Part shown: one piece after another, positions 10,701-20,500 of the stretch
Layout of the letters: every line of letters begins with the position of its first letter
Numbering within the stretch: position 1 is the first letter of the stretch
Assembly: GCF_026262505.1 (NCBI RefSeq)
Contig: NC_067206.1
Coordinates: 7,716,879-7,780,878 of the forward strand
Length of the DNA: 64,000 nt
Source: Trichomonas vaginalis G3
Lineage: Eukaryota > Parabasalia > Trichomonadida > Trichomonadidae
Reading direction: 5' to 3'
The notes under the pieces: generated by a model
Told to the model about the DNA's origin: nothing
Database searches by the model: none
Seen by the model: only the letters and a program-made list of their open reading frames with translations
Position numbers and translations under genes: made by a program

Positions 10701-13001
10701 AGAAATGATTTCTTGGACAAATATGAAAACGGAGATGCTTTACTTTTAGTTACTGTTATTTTACATATTTCAAGTGTTTCCGTTTTATCTCGTCAAGCTG
10801 CACATAAATTATTATGTTTGTTGTTGACGAAAGAAAGATCTATCTTCACTAAATCAGCTCCAAGAACATTAGTCATGGCTACAACATCACATTCTCCATC
10901 AGGATTCATTACACAAGCTGCTCATTTTGTTAATTTCGCTTCTAAAGCTGTTACTCCTCAAATTGCTCGTGAATTCTTCAAGATATTCGCTGATGATTTC
11001 GATAAAATAGAACAATCACAGAACCCTCTTTTGTCTTCTATTTACGAATTCATTCCTGTAATATTAGAAGGATGTGAAGCAACAGAAGTTCTTTCAGCAG
11101 CTTTGCATTTAACATCGCATTGCAAGTTAAATGAATCTTCAACAGCTGCTGAAGTTACTAAATTATGGCATGCAATATTTGAGAACTTTAAACAAAACAA
11201 ACCTGATGTCGCTAAAACAATTGTTAAATTGGTATTCGATAATGGTGTTTCACAAGAAAAATTATCATCAATCGAGACACAAACATCAGTTTTAGTTTTA
11301 GTTTCTTTGTTCCAAGTATTTCCACATGAAACAGGTGAATTCATTTTGCCAATTTTGTCTATTTATGACAGATCAATTCCTGATGATATTGATGCTTTCG
11401 TTACATTCCTTAAAGATGCAAACATCACATTTGTTCCTTCCAAAGAAGAAATCGTTGCAGCAAATGCTCTTTCCCAGATTTTGCTTTTGATTTCTGATCG
11501 TTCTTTGTTCGAAGAAATCTTCCAGAAGAAGTTAGCACCTCTTCTTTTCTTCGCAACAATTAATTACCACCTCGAAGAGTTCTCTATTGGACCATTCAGA
11601 CCATTATTGGATTCTCTTTTAGACGCTGGTCTTTTCAGATTCGCAAGGGATTCTCTCAAGTTCTCAGAGAATTTGGCCGCATTGCAAAAAGCTTCTTTGA
11701 TCAATTGCGCAACATCTTTGGAACAACAATTCCAGATCATCACTGTTCCTCCTGCAAAGAAGATGCTCGCTTACGACAACGAAGCTGTTTTAACAATGTG
11801 TACTTTGATGTGCCAAAACGATCCAGAATTCAAACAACAGTTCTTCAATTTGATTCTTGCAAACGCTGTTCAAGTTAAAGAAGGCGACAGATCTGTTGAA
11901 CCATTAATTATGATGATTGCTCTCAAGGATGAGATGAACACAAGATCCATTTACTTCTTATTGTTGTTCACTCTTTACGCACTCAAGAACAACAGGACAG
12001 AGTTAATGGACGCTTTGGTTGATAACATCCATCACAGATTGATATCAGAGAAATGCGACAAAGAAGCTTTCTCACGCGAAGCTGTTCCAGTCGCAATTAT
12101 CTTCTTGCTTTATATTACAATTGATTGCAAGAGATCTTTCTCTATCCATTTGATGAAGATCTTAACAGATGTCTGCCGAAAGATTTCTGAAGGCGATGAT
12201 GCAAAGGAAAGAGCTGCAGAACTTAATGCATTCTTCGAACAATATTCTGGTGATGAATACATCTCAAGTTTGTTCATCCATTACGTCGCTGATTTACCAA
12301 CACTTGGTGATGACAATGTAAAGGTTGTTGTCGAGTGTTTGTATCAGTTGAACAACGTAATCAGTAAGGATGGAAAGGAAATCAACTGGTGCTTCTTACT
12401 CGCTATTTTAATCGATGCTGTAAGAACTAACATCGCTGTTATGTCGAATAGACCAATTCCAGCGATTTTGAATGTCAAAGACCTCAAGTACAATCCAATT
12501 GATTTCGCTGAGTACTTATTGGACAAGTTCAAGGACACAAGGATGAGAATGTTCTACGTCTTGTTCATGATGTCGCTCTACAAGACATTCAAATGCAACG
12601 ATGTCAACAAAGATGCAGTCGTAATGAGCTTGCTCGCTGAATTCGTCGGACAAAGCAAATTAGTTATGGCTCCAAATATAACAGATTCTTTGTTGAAGAC
12701 AGCTGCTTTAGTTAACTTAACAGCTGACGTACAAGGACGTGAAGAGGCTTCAAAATTACTTTACACAGTTATCAACTCAATCCAGTACAAACCAAGCGAA
12801 TCAGCTCTTTCTGTCGTTGCAATGAAGCCACAAATTGTTCCTGTCCAAAGAAAGATGATTGGACATTGGCAGGCACAGAAAGGATTTGGAGTTTCTCAAG
12901 CAAACTTCCCACATGTAGTTCTCTATAACATTGGCGCAATGGAGAACACAAGCATCATTGATATGATGTGGGAATACATCGTAAAGAAATCTAATCAGTA
13001 A
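7797..13001 (+). CDS. Furry/MOR2-PAG1/Tao3-like giant HEAT-repeat protein
   Basis: A 1,734-residue intronless gene starting at ATG 7797; the stop codon overlaps TAAA, the trichomonad-type polyadenylation signal. The product is almost wholly helical and looks like a HEAT/ARM solenoid. Residues about 150-280 resemble the N-terminal Furry region: a stretch before 'WIDGVQNLKL' followed by a segment ending in 'GVLRMKFLDAFLSILKNI', comparable to the 'GMKFLR...KHALA-LF--IL' part of the family. Residues about 295-320 (WNIALKWSSKSKH) match the 'K-KHW' region. Furry proteins scaffold NDR kinases in cell morphogenesis and polarity. At 1,734 residues it is shorter than the 2,000-3,000 typical of animals and fungi. 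The identification is by eye; a generic HEAT protein is the alternative. Confidence 0.55.
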   Translation: MEVQAAIKEITDQWAILLTARICNTLQLPPNELQSRLENTASKMNNQELGAIIRKGLKMSTVNDPNQINIMSDTVGSLLMQFHCHPNFCKIFNTLMNSAHELLNMPLQTETTSAKPKALHTDKIINDEVLTDFEKLECNVFDYISHFLLAAANCESISFDPISLDIVSIIFHYLKHEQPNAVRASAGDILSALSSSPRHCQIINDMFWQQFGLCKKDDDFRNFASWIDGVQNLKLALTPEPLEKVTLQFFQNFIDNEKKIERGVLRMKFLDAFLSILKNINKTPASAKHEQYYKHQEAVWNIALKWSSKSKHTSFCYTFLCHLISSTTFDFYLPHAKQYCELLTKYAKSGEVDMLTLIADFIKTCPADLYKTRVDEFTTMVNTHIIPLLFAGTDKKRTLRFTDNEQIPVVLKILTEIGVKQMNIIVDFVRPVLSVEEPNSDTKRVRLICIQVLAELSTQAPQELVKFNEVLFPLLQPSILGVNPEFKEEIQYAIPTFPLIHSINEEKLDQLAEVVFNLSILDDNVASSAMNSMNMFIQNLVSLKLCARAPIIYINKIIEIIHNSKAQDVLHYLCYLSAVINSWSNNISDAGKIELTGSKLQPSEWREMRLNLDVLMLIFLLSPEKSLSANSHAVLKCLNLKPIQDFDRECNYTYSFAKYVSEVAGSDYIGNASKMVESGPDFSANFFIKILQTWEKQQKTFEANHSTKIMDFLASIVRKNDENFKKFIGDIFMMLAENPSSNEAIHALGLIDYSLAAAIAGQIDTWATQNNRKDNYYPQTITILSTISSRPQFAKLQEGDNLIPFFENFVRKITSYKAPNSQERYINLERSLKVFIVFAAADPNHLSNVINKQELVEKFIKDMIAMASLDCVKQFTNTFPETFLTALKTSFEFINFPINLFDEFSRWLMVFTRIFSQKEQIQTYIVQALTTLLHQNFNILYPFLQTSYGKFDLLTSHIILAIANVFSMRNDFLDKYENGDALLLVTVILHISSVSVLSRQAAHKLLCLLLTKERSIFTKSAPRTLVMATTSHSPSGFITQAAHFVNFASKAVTPQIAREFFKIFADDFDKIEQSQNPLLSSIYEFIPVILEGCEATEVLSAALHLTSHCKLNESSTAAEVTKLWHAIFENFKQNKPDVAKTIVKLVFDNGVSQEKLSSIETQTSVLVLVSLFQVFPHETGEFILPILSIYDRSIPDDIDAFVTFLKDANITFVPSKEEIVAANALSQILLLISDRSLFEEIFQKKLAPLLFFATINYHLEEFSIGPFRPLLDSLLDAGLFRFARDSLKFSENLAALQKASLINCATSLEQQFQIITVPPAKKMLAYDNEAVLTMCTLMCQNDPEFKQQFFNLILANAVQVKEGDRSVEPLIMMIALKDEMNTRSIYFLLLFTLYALKNNRTELMDALVDNIHHRLISEKCDKEAFSREAVPVAIIFLLYITIDCKRSFSIHLMKILTDVCRKISEGDDAKERAAELNAFFEQYSGDEYISSLFIHYVADLPTLGDDNVKVVVECLYQLNNVISKDGKEINWCFLLAILIDAVRTNIAVMSNRPIPAILNVKDLKYNPIDFAEYLLDKFKDTRMRMFYVLFMMSLYKTFKCNDVNKDAVVMSLLAEFVGQSKLVMAPNITDSLLKTAALVNLTADVQGREEASKLLYTVINSIQYKPSESALSVVAMKPQIVPVQRKMIGHWQAQKGFGVSQANFPHVVLYNIGAMENTSIIDMMWEYIVKKSNQ

Positions 13002-13068
13002 AAGAAAAAAAGAAACTGATTAGAAAATAATTTTTTTATAACAAATAATTATTTTTTTATACAATCAT

Positions 13069-14079
13069 TTAATGGCGTCTGTATATTTTGAAATTAAGAT
13101 GAACTGAATCTTTTGTTGGCTTTACTATATTATTAATTTCATAATTTATTGAGTCATTATAATCTGTTGAAAAAATTTTGCATTCTGAATTTTGTTTATT
13201 GTATAAAATATAAATTCCTCTTCCTTCTGTCATTGTATTATCAGCATATGAATTTTGGTACTTTATTCGTGCACCTTCATACGCATAAAATGTTTCGTGA
13301 AATTTATTATTAAATATACAACACTCTGTTAATATATGATTAACATAGTAACCAGATGCAGCAATCAATTTACCTTCTCCACTGTTATCCGTATTGTTTA
13401 CAAAATGGCATGCTTTTGTTTTTGTTGAACTGTAATGATATGCATATAGACATAAACCATAGCCAACAGCATTATACTGCTGATTTGTAGAAATTATGCA
13501 ATTTTGTATTATTGAATTTGAAAGTGCTTCGCCTGAATCATATGCACCAATGTCTGTTGAGACTTTATTGGATGAGATATTACACAGGTCAATTTTTTGT
13601 AGTCCATAATATAATCCTAGAAGAGTTCTGTATGCCTTAGATTTCCCATTATTAATAATCACTGATTCAATTAGTTCATTTTTAGAATTAATATTTGTTT
13701 TTGCCGTTACATCAATACTAAAAACACAACGCCATTTAGCATCGGATTTAATGAAGGAATTTCCCTTCTGTACAAATTGCCCATGATAGCCAAAAGAAAT
13801 GGACCCACCGCTTTCATTCGAAGAACAGCCCACAAATATCGATGCTTCAACTAGAAATTTAACATTATCATCAGCTGAAAGGACATAAATTGCACCTCTC
13901 TGTGTTAAACACGAGAATTTGCATCTATTTATGTAATAACTTTGGTTGTCTTTCCTTTCAAAATAGCCTGGAGTTCCACTTATTAGGAGGAAACCATTAT
14001 CTGAAAAAGAATCAGGCCAGTCTTTATGGGATATATGATCTCGTTTAATTGCTTTATTTAATCCGAAAGTTACGACACT
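13069..14079 (-). pseudogene. Beta-helix surface protein (Pmp-like), 5'-truncated
   Basis: The frame is open from a stop at 14080-14082 down to 13069 and contains no ATG at its upstream end, so the 5' part of the gene is missing. The product has the repeated pattern of right-handed beta-helix proteins seen in trichomonads: short strands with Cys-Phe/Ile turns such as NRCKFSCLTQRGAIYVLSAD, EASIFVGCSSNESGGS and TECCIFNNKF. Trichomonads carry large families annotated as polymorphic outer-membrane-like proteins. This is probably a remnant of one. No signal peptide or membrane anchor is left. Confidence 0.6.
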
Positions 14080-14260
14080 TTAAAAATAACCGTAAATTGT
14101 CAAATAATACCATTTTATTTTCAATAGCTTATCTCAAAAATTGAATCAGCATTCAATCTTTAATGTGATGTGGTATTTAACTATTATAATTTATTTAAAC
14201 GAAAAACTCTAATATAAACAACGTGCGCAGAAATGCGCATGAAATTTTCAAATACAATTC

Positions 14261-16434
14261 TAGGGTTGTTAGATTCCCGACGATAGGTGTCTTGGAAGAT
14301 TTGCCGGGTGTCATCATAGTGTCTTTAAATCAAAAATTTTATTTTGGAGTTAGTTTTATTGATTTTTCAATAAAAAACATTTCTAAAACAAGAAAATAAA
14401 ACGATAAAATATTTATATTGTATATAAGGATCTTATATATTTAAAATAAATATCATTTTATTTTTTTCATTGGTGTCTGTCAAACCATAATACACTATTC
14501 AAAAATTCAATGTGTCTTGCGGTTTCAAAAGACACCTTCAAATTGAACGATAGCACAGACACTATTGAATTTTACCCATTTTATTTAGTTTTTACCCTTT
14601 TTATTTTTAAGAATTAATGACTGAAACAGCCGTTTTGCTATGACCTCAATCACTTTTATTTATTATTTTAAATATTATTTAATTTTATTATTTGAATAGG
14701 CCAACTTATATTTGAGAAGCTCAATTTGAGACCACTTAATACATTGAAATATCATAAATATTGAAATATTAAAAAGTGTATTTCAAAATATTGAAATTAT
14801 AAAAATTTATAATACTGAAATTGAGACAAATTAATAAATTCAATGTGTTTTTTTTGAAATAACTCTCAAATATTATTTTTTTGTTTATTTAATGATGAAT
14901 TAAGGGTTTCGTTTTGCGAAAAAAACGTACAATACGCAATTTCGCTAAAAAACATTTAGCTAGCAATTTCGACCTTTGACTCCACTCAAGACGTCACTTT
15001 TTTAATTTTGCGGTATCATATTTTTGGAAAATCTTTATGAATATTATATAAAAAGTCTCTTTAATATCTATATTTCATATTTTTATCGATTTTTAAAGTT
15101 TTTGCGAAAAGTATTCAATTATTTTTGCTTTTGTCGGTAAATGTCAGATTTGCGACATTTTCTGATATGATATTCAGATTCTACGTTGATAATAATGCTT
15201 ATAGAACCCTCTTGCTATTGTGTCAAAATTGCGAAACCGATAGCAAAAATATCTCGCAATATCAAAATTGAGATATTGAGTGAATTATGCATTATAGAGA
15301 TTAAAAATCTGATTTGTGAAAACATCTCATCAGTTTCTAGCTAATTCAAAAATCTTTACTATCTTATTCGATTAAAATGAAAAGGGAATAGTTTCATTAT
15401 GCTTTAAATGACAGCCTTATAATATAATCATAGTTTTCGCTCAATATGCAGCATTTTTTTTCGAAATCTATGGTCAATATCCTAAATACTGATTGCTTTG
15501 CATTCATATCTCTTACATTTTCTATACCCACATCACTATTCATTGCTATTCCTATCTTTTTCATTTTTGTTTGTTTCTCATAATTTCTCAAAAAACATGA
15601 TAACTTGATATTTGTAAATATCATACTTTATAACGTAAATAAGAACTTGACCTATTAAGAAAAGCAGTAATGAAAAGAAAATCTGAAATTCATAAAAATT
15701 ACAAGTTTCTGATGACAATTAGCTTAATTAAACCAGGTACAAGATTATATAATTGTATTTTCTATCCAATTATCCATATAATATCTTATCCAGAAAAAAT
15801 AACTTGATCAATACCAAATGATTTTTTAACTAGTAAATAAAGTATTTTCTTTACACACACATTGTATATCATAGTTTTTTTTTTTGGTTTCGCAAAACAT
15901 CCAAAAACAAATATGCTATAAAAGTGACAATTTTAGCAAAACGAAACCCTTAGATGAATAAATATGATTGCTTCAGTCAATCATAAAAACTAATTTAAGT
16001 TTAAAATAATGAAAGGATAATTTGATCGTTTTTTAAAATACAATTATTTTTGATGATTTGCAAGAATCTTTGAAAAGAATATAATATATGTTCTATTTTT
16101 GTAAAATTTATCCAAATCATGTATTACATAAATTACGATTAAAACAATGAAAGAACCAAAAAGTGTGTTTTGTGTTTTGTTGTTGCGTGTTGGATGCGGG
16201 ATCCTGTTATTTCCGAAATCGACAAAAAATTTGGAAATTTAATTTCCGAAATCGAAATTATATTAATGTTTTTAATATTCTTATATCAAAAGGATTAAAG
16301 TTCATTAAGAGAAAAACAATTCTTCTTCTTCAATCTATTGGCGCATTTATTTCTACACGCCAATAAGGAACGGAAAATTATAAGACACCATGGTGTCTTC
16401 AAAACGCTAATTTTTGATATTTTTAACAACCCTA
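14261..16434. mobile_element. hAT-like non-autonomous element with nested insertion
   Basis: The ends are the 11-bp inverted repeats TAGGGTTGTTA (14261-14271) and TAACAACCCTA (16424-16434). They are flanked by identical 8-bp target duplications TACAATTC at 14253-14260 and 16435-16442. Subterminal copies of GGTGTC/GACACC occur near both ends, as in hAT elements. An 8-bp duplication and a T/CAGGG-type end are characteristic of the hAT superfamily. No transposase frame is present. Without the nested element and its 7-bp duplication it is about 1.1 kb. The 67-codon frame at 16163-16366 shows no similarity to a transposase. Confidence 0.72.
14901..15952. mobile_element. Inverted-repeat element nested in the hAT-like element
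   Basis: The terminal inverted repeats begin TAAGGGTTTCGTTTTGC at 14901 and end in the complement at 15952 (one mismatch then appears). Identical 7-bp direct repeats GATGAAT stand at 14894-14900 and 15953-15959. The 1,052-bp interior is AT-rich with extra copies of GTTTTGCG-like motifs and only one short frame (15397-15624, 75 codons, no recognised similarity). It is non-autonomous and the superfamily is not assigned. Confidence 0.72.
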
Positions 16435-16517
16435 TACAATTCCAAGTTGAATAACAAAAATATCTTTTGATCCCCCCATTAAATCCATTAAAAAATTATC
16501 AGCAAAAATAGAATTAG

Positions 16518-17432
16518 CTACTTTGGATAAACTACTGCCTCATTACATGCACGAGTTGGAATCTTTGGTAGCTTAGGATTCATATATTCAAAGAATTTTG
16601 TTCCTTCATCTTTAGCTGCTTCTGGAAAAGTTGATGTCTTAATATACATTCTTGATCTGGATCTACGCTTTCCTTCATCATGGTTTTCGTTCTTCTCTTC
16701 TTTTTCTTCATGCTTAAATCCAATTGAGTCTGGCAATGGAGCTCGTGTGATGTGAGCGAGTGCTTCAAACTTTTCCTTTTGCATTCTCGCAAACTTAGTT
16801 CTTTCTTCTTCTTCCTTTTTGAGTCTTAATTCAGTTGCTACCCTAATCTGTCCTGCGCGACGAGAAACTACTGTATCTGCATCAGAAAGTGGTAAGGATG
16901 TAAGAAATTCTAGCATTGTTTGAGGCTTTCGTTGTATTGTTGTTGATCTTTGAAATACGTTATTTTTGATTCTTTCTGATTTTGTAATATCTATGCCATC
17001 AAGTGTTTCTAGGTTGGGAAATTGATCTATCATCATTGCGCGATAACCTTTAATTTGAGTAATTTCGTTTCCACGCAAATCTAAAACTTCAAGGTTACGT
17101 AAGTGTGATGTTTGCTTCATAAAGTTCTCAATATATTCAAATTTGTTATTCGCTAGATAAAGAACTCGTAAGAATGTTTGCTTTTTAAGATCTAATTCAC
17201 TTAATTGGTTGTTTCTTGCATCAATAAAACTTAATCGTATACATGGTTGAAGGTTGTTGAGTATTTTAAGCTTGTTATGCGTGATATAGAGTACTGTTAA
17301 ATTAGGAAATAATTTTAATTGATCTGGTTCGATTGATGTTATACCAAGTCTATCGAGTACAATTTCTTCCATATCGAATGGCTTCACTGAGCACTTAGTT
17401 GCTATCTCAAGAAAAGGATTCTTATTCTTCAT
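16518..17432 (-). CDS. Leucine-rich-repeat protein (SDS22-type repeats, LRR-cap), axonemal-type
   Basis: A 304-residue product starting at ATG 17432. Residues about 20-140 form five LRRs of the SDS22 kind, for example LKLFPNLTVLYITHNKLKIL and LRNLEVLDLRGNEITQIKGY. They are followed by an LRR-cap-like segment (FPNLETLDGIDITKSERI). The C-terminal half is charged and helical (RLKKEEEERTKFARMQKEKF), with a short basic patch. LRRs of this type with a coiled tail are common in ciliary proteins such as LRRC72 and dynein-assembly factors. The gene is divergent from the dynein heavy chain with about 160 bases between the starts, which fits co-regulation of flagellar genes. The specific orthologue is not determined. 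Confidence 0.65.
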   Translation of the reverse strand: MKNKNPFLEIATKCSVKPFDMEEIVLDRLGITSIEPDQLKLFPNLTVLYITHNKLKILNNLQPCIRLSFIDARNNQLSELDLKKQTFLRVLYLANNKFEYIENFMKQTSHLRNLEVLDLRGNEITQIKGYRAMMIDQFPNLETLDGIDITKSERIKNNVFQRSTTIQRKPQTMLEFLTSLPLSDADTVVSRRAGQIRVATELRLKKEEEERTKFARMQKEKFEALAHITRAPLPDSIGFKHEEKEEKNENHDEGKRRSRSRMYIKTSTFPEAAKDEGTKFFEYMNPKLPKIPTRACNEAVVYPK

Positions 17433-17590
17433 ACTCACAAATAAATAAAAATTCGATCGAATAAAATTTTTGACATGTAAATTTTTATAAAATTAATATG
17501 ATTTTGGTGTTTATATTGTGTAGTTTAATTATGCAGAGTTTTCCAAAATAAAACTGAAAAATATTTGACGCTTGTCAAAAATCACGTTAA
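17433..17590. promoter_or_regulatory. Divergent LRR/dynein intergenic region
   Basis: Only 158 bases separate the two ATGs, so promoters for both genes must lie here or overlap. Next to the dynein start the sequence TCACGTTAAATG places a TCAC 9 bases before the ATG. This is close to, but not an exact match of, the trichomonad initiator. Confidence 0.4.
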
Positions 17591-20500
17591 ATGACGCAGC
17601 GACCGCCAAAAGATACCCAGCTGCAATTAAATTTAACTGGTAAAGATATAGTTAAGCCTCTACGTAATCAAAGGGTATCAACCGCGCGAAAAAATCCACT
17701 ATTTGATCCTTATTCAGTCGAAATGCAAGTCGAAAAATACGATTACGCCGCACCTGCTGTAAATGAATCACGATCAATCATAGAAGGTACAAATCCAAAA
17801 CTACGCGCATATATGAACAGCAAAAAATTTACACGACCGAAAACATCGAAAGAAATTAAAAAGCCAATTATGGTTTATGAGCAAGAACAACATCCGTTTG
17901 TGAATCAGTCATTCATAATAAAACGTCCTTTTACACCTTCTCGCGCTGCACCTCCGTTAACGAGAACAAGTATCGAAACTGGCGATAGAGAAGAAGCAGA
18001 AGTGGCTTTTACTGAGGATCCTCTCGCCTACTTCAGTAAACACAAAGACGGAAGCGGTCATAAATTCATTTATCTCAACTATTCAAAAGATCCATCAGAT
18101 CCTCAGTATTCGCCATACGATTTAGAGATCACAACATATGCTGATTTGAAAGATAACTACTGCATCATGTCGGCTGATGGCATACAAATTGTTGGTTCTG
18201 ATGGCACAACATTTTCTCAATCTTTACATCAATGGGCAAGCGAGAAATCACATTTTATATCACTTCGAAAGCTTAAGTTCTTTTCAATGTACTACATATG
18301 GAAGCCATTTACGCTCTGGAAAGTCTACATTATGAAAATGAGATATCAAGTTTTTACAAAAGCTATTGCTACGAAGCCAATTGTATTGAATACAGGATTT
18401 GCTCAAACAACAATGAAAATTCTTGAGATTTTTGTAGATCAGCACAAAAAATTATATTTAGACGAAGTTATTAAAAGATTTTTACTGATTTTCAGAGCTC
18501 AATCACAATTTATCATTCCAAACTTTAAATCCAAAACAGAAGATAACTTTTCGACCTTATCTGCGTTTTACAGAAATTATCATCAAGAAATTGTCAACAA
18601 ATTCTTAGAATTCGACAACAAAGTACGTGATCCAGCCAAAATTATCGTAAAAGATTCCGATATCAAGACGTTTAAACGCAAAAATCCAAATCTTGGCCAA
18701 TTAATGGTTCTTGAAAAAGAAAAAGCAGAAAAAAGAGTGAAAAGAACAATAAAAGTCAACAACCAGATTTTGTCTTATGCAAATTACTTAAGATCCTTAG
18801 ATTATATGCTACTTGAAGAGCAAGCGCAAGCAATACTTGGTTCATGGAAACAAGCACATGAAGTTTTTAAAACTAAAAATTGTGCTTTGTTTCAAGCAGA
18901 GTTAATTTTCACTGATGATGGACAAATCTCTTTGGAACCATCACTGCAAGAATTATTGGATACGATCAGCAATGCTTTTTCTTCAGCTATTTCTTTAGTA
19001 ACTGGTTTTCCAAGGCTTATAATGGCTGTTGAACTTCGTCCACATATAAAACAATCAATTCCAAATTTCAGAGAACTCATTGAAAATGGACCAAATTTGT
19101 TGAAGATTTTGGCTCCATATCCTGAAATAAACGACATTGAAGAGGATTGTTTGAATATAATGGAGAAGTCTTATAAAGACGCTTTAGTTGCAATTCAAGT
19201 CTTTAAAGAACTTTATTCAATTCATAAATTGGATGAAACTTTTCACATTGAAGATTATATTAAATCAAAAACTAACAAGCCAGCAAAACCATTAAATTAT
19301 CAATTAACAGATAATGGAAATCAAGAACTAGATATTGATTTTGATGTCGAACCATACATGGACATCAAAACAATGAGAAAATTCGCAGAACAATTCATGG
19401 ACTACGAGAAAAGAATTGCAAAATTAGTTCCTATTGCCACAGGAACATTATTTGTAGAATCAAGAACCCTCAAAAGAAGATTGGAACCAATTCCTCAAGC
19501 GAAATTCAACATCGTTTTCGAAACTCTCAAAAAATTACTTGACGGAAAAAGTGACAGAATATACACGATGTTATCATCATATCAATTGAAGTTGCAAGTC
19601 CAACCATCGACATTAGAGACTTATGTTCAATTGTGCACAACAATTGATAAAGTAAATAAATTCTTAGGAAAGATACAAGAAGAAATTGAATATACAAATG
19701 AATTATATCATATTTTTGTTCAATATGGTGTTCATTTAGATGCATCAAAGTCATCTGGATTTTCTTTGCAACAGATTTATTCCAATTTCACAAAAGTTCT
19801 TGAAGCAAGTGCTACAATGAGAAGAAATAACAGACAATCATTCATTTCAGAGTTGATTCCTCAAGCAACAAACATCGAAGAGAAAATTGCAACATACATT
19901 GATATGGCATCAAAAATTCCGATTTCTATTGAACTTTGCAATATCGAAGTTCTCAAGAAAACTCTTGCAAATATCCAAGAAAAGATCAACAAACTCAAAC
20001 CAAAAGTTCAAAAATTCTCTCTATATCAAGATGTTTTGAACACAAAAACAACAAATTTCGAGAGTTTAGGAAAATTAATTAAGATCATGTCATTCGTAAC
20101 TAAATTGTATGATTGTGTTGAGAGATGGACAAAAGTTGATCAATCATCAATTCGTAATGTGTTTTGGTTAGTTGATATCGATGCTTTGAGTAATGAAATC
20201 ATCGAAATTGAAAACATTTGTCGTGATTTAATTTACGAACAACCATTCCAAACAACATTACTTGATGAAATCACATCGAAACTCAAGACCATTTCACCTT
20301 ATCTCACTCAACTCAAACTGTTATCAGCTCATGAAATGTTGCCACGCCATTGGGCAAAGTTGTTCGAAGAATGTAAGTTGCCAAACATATACAAGACAGA
20401 TATGAGATTGGATGAATTGTTGGCAAGTGGAGTTATGGATTACGCGAACAAAATTGATGAGATTACGGATATCGCACAGAGAGAAGAGAAAGTCGAAGCA

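Noticed and set aside
8312-12538. Minus-strand frames within the Furry-like gene, and many within the dynein gene
   Set aside because: Antisense shadows of long coding regions, without recognisable content.
15397-15624. 75-codon frame inside the nested element and 67-codon frame at 16163-16366
   Set aside because: No similarity to transposases, low complexity, and the host elements look non-autonomous.
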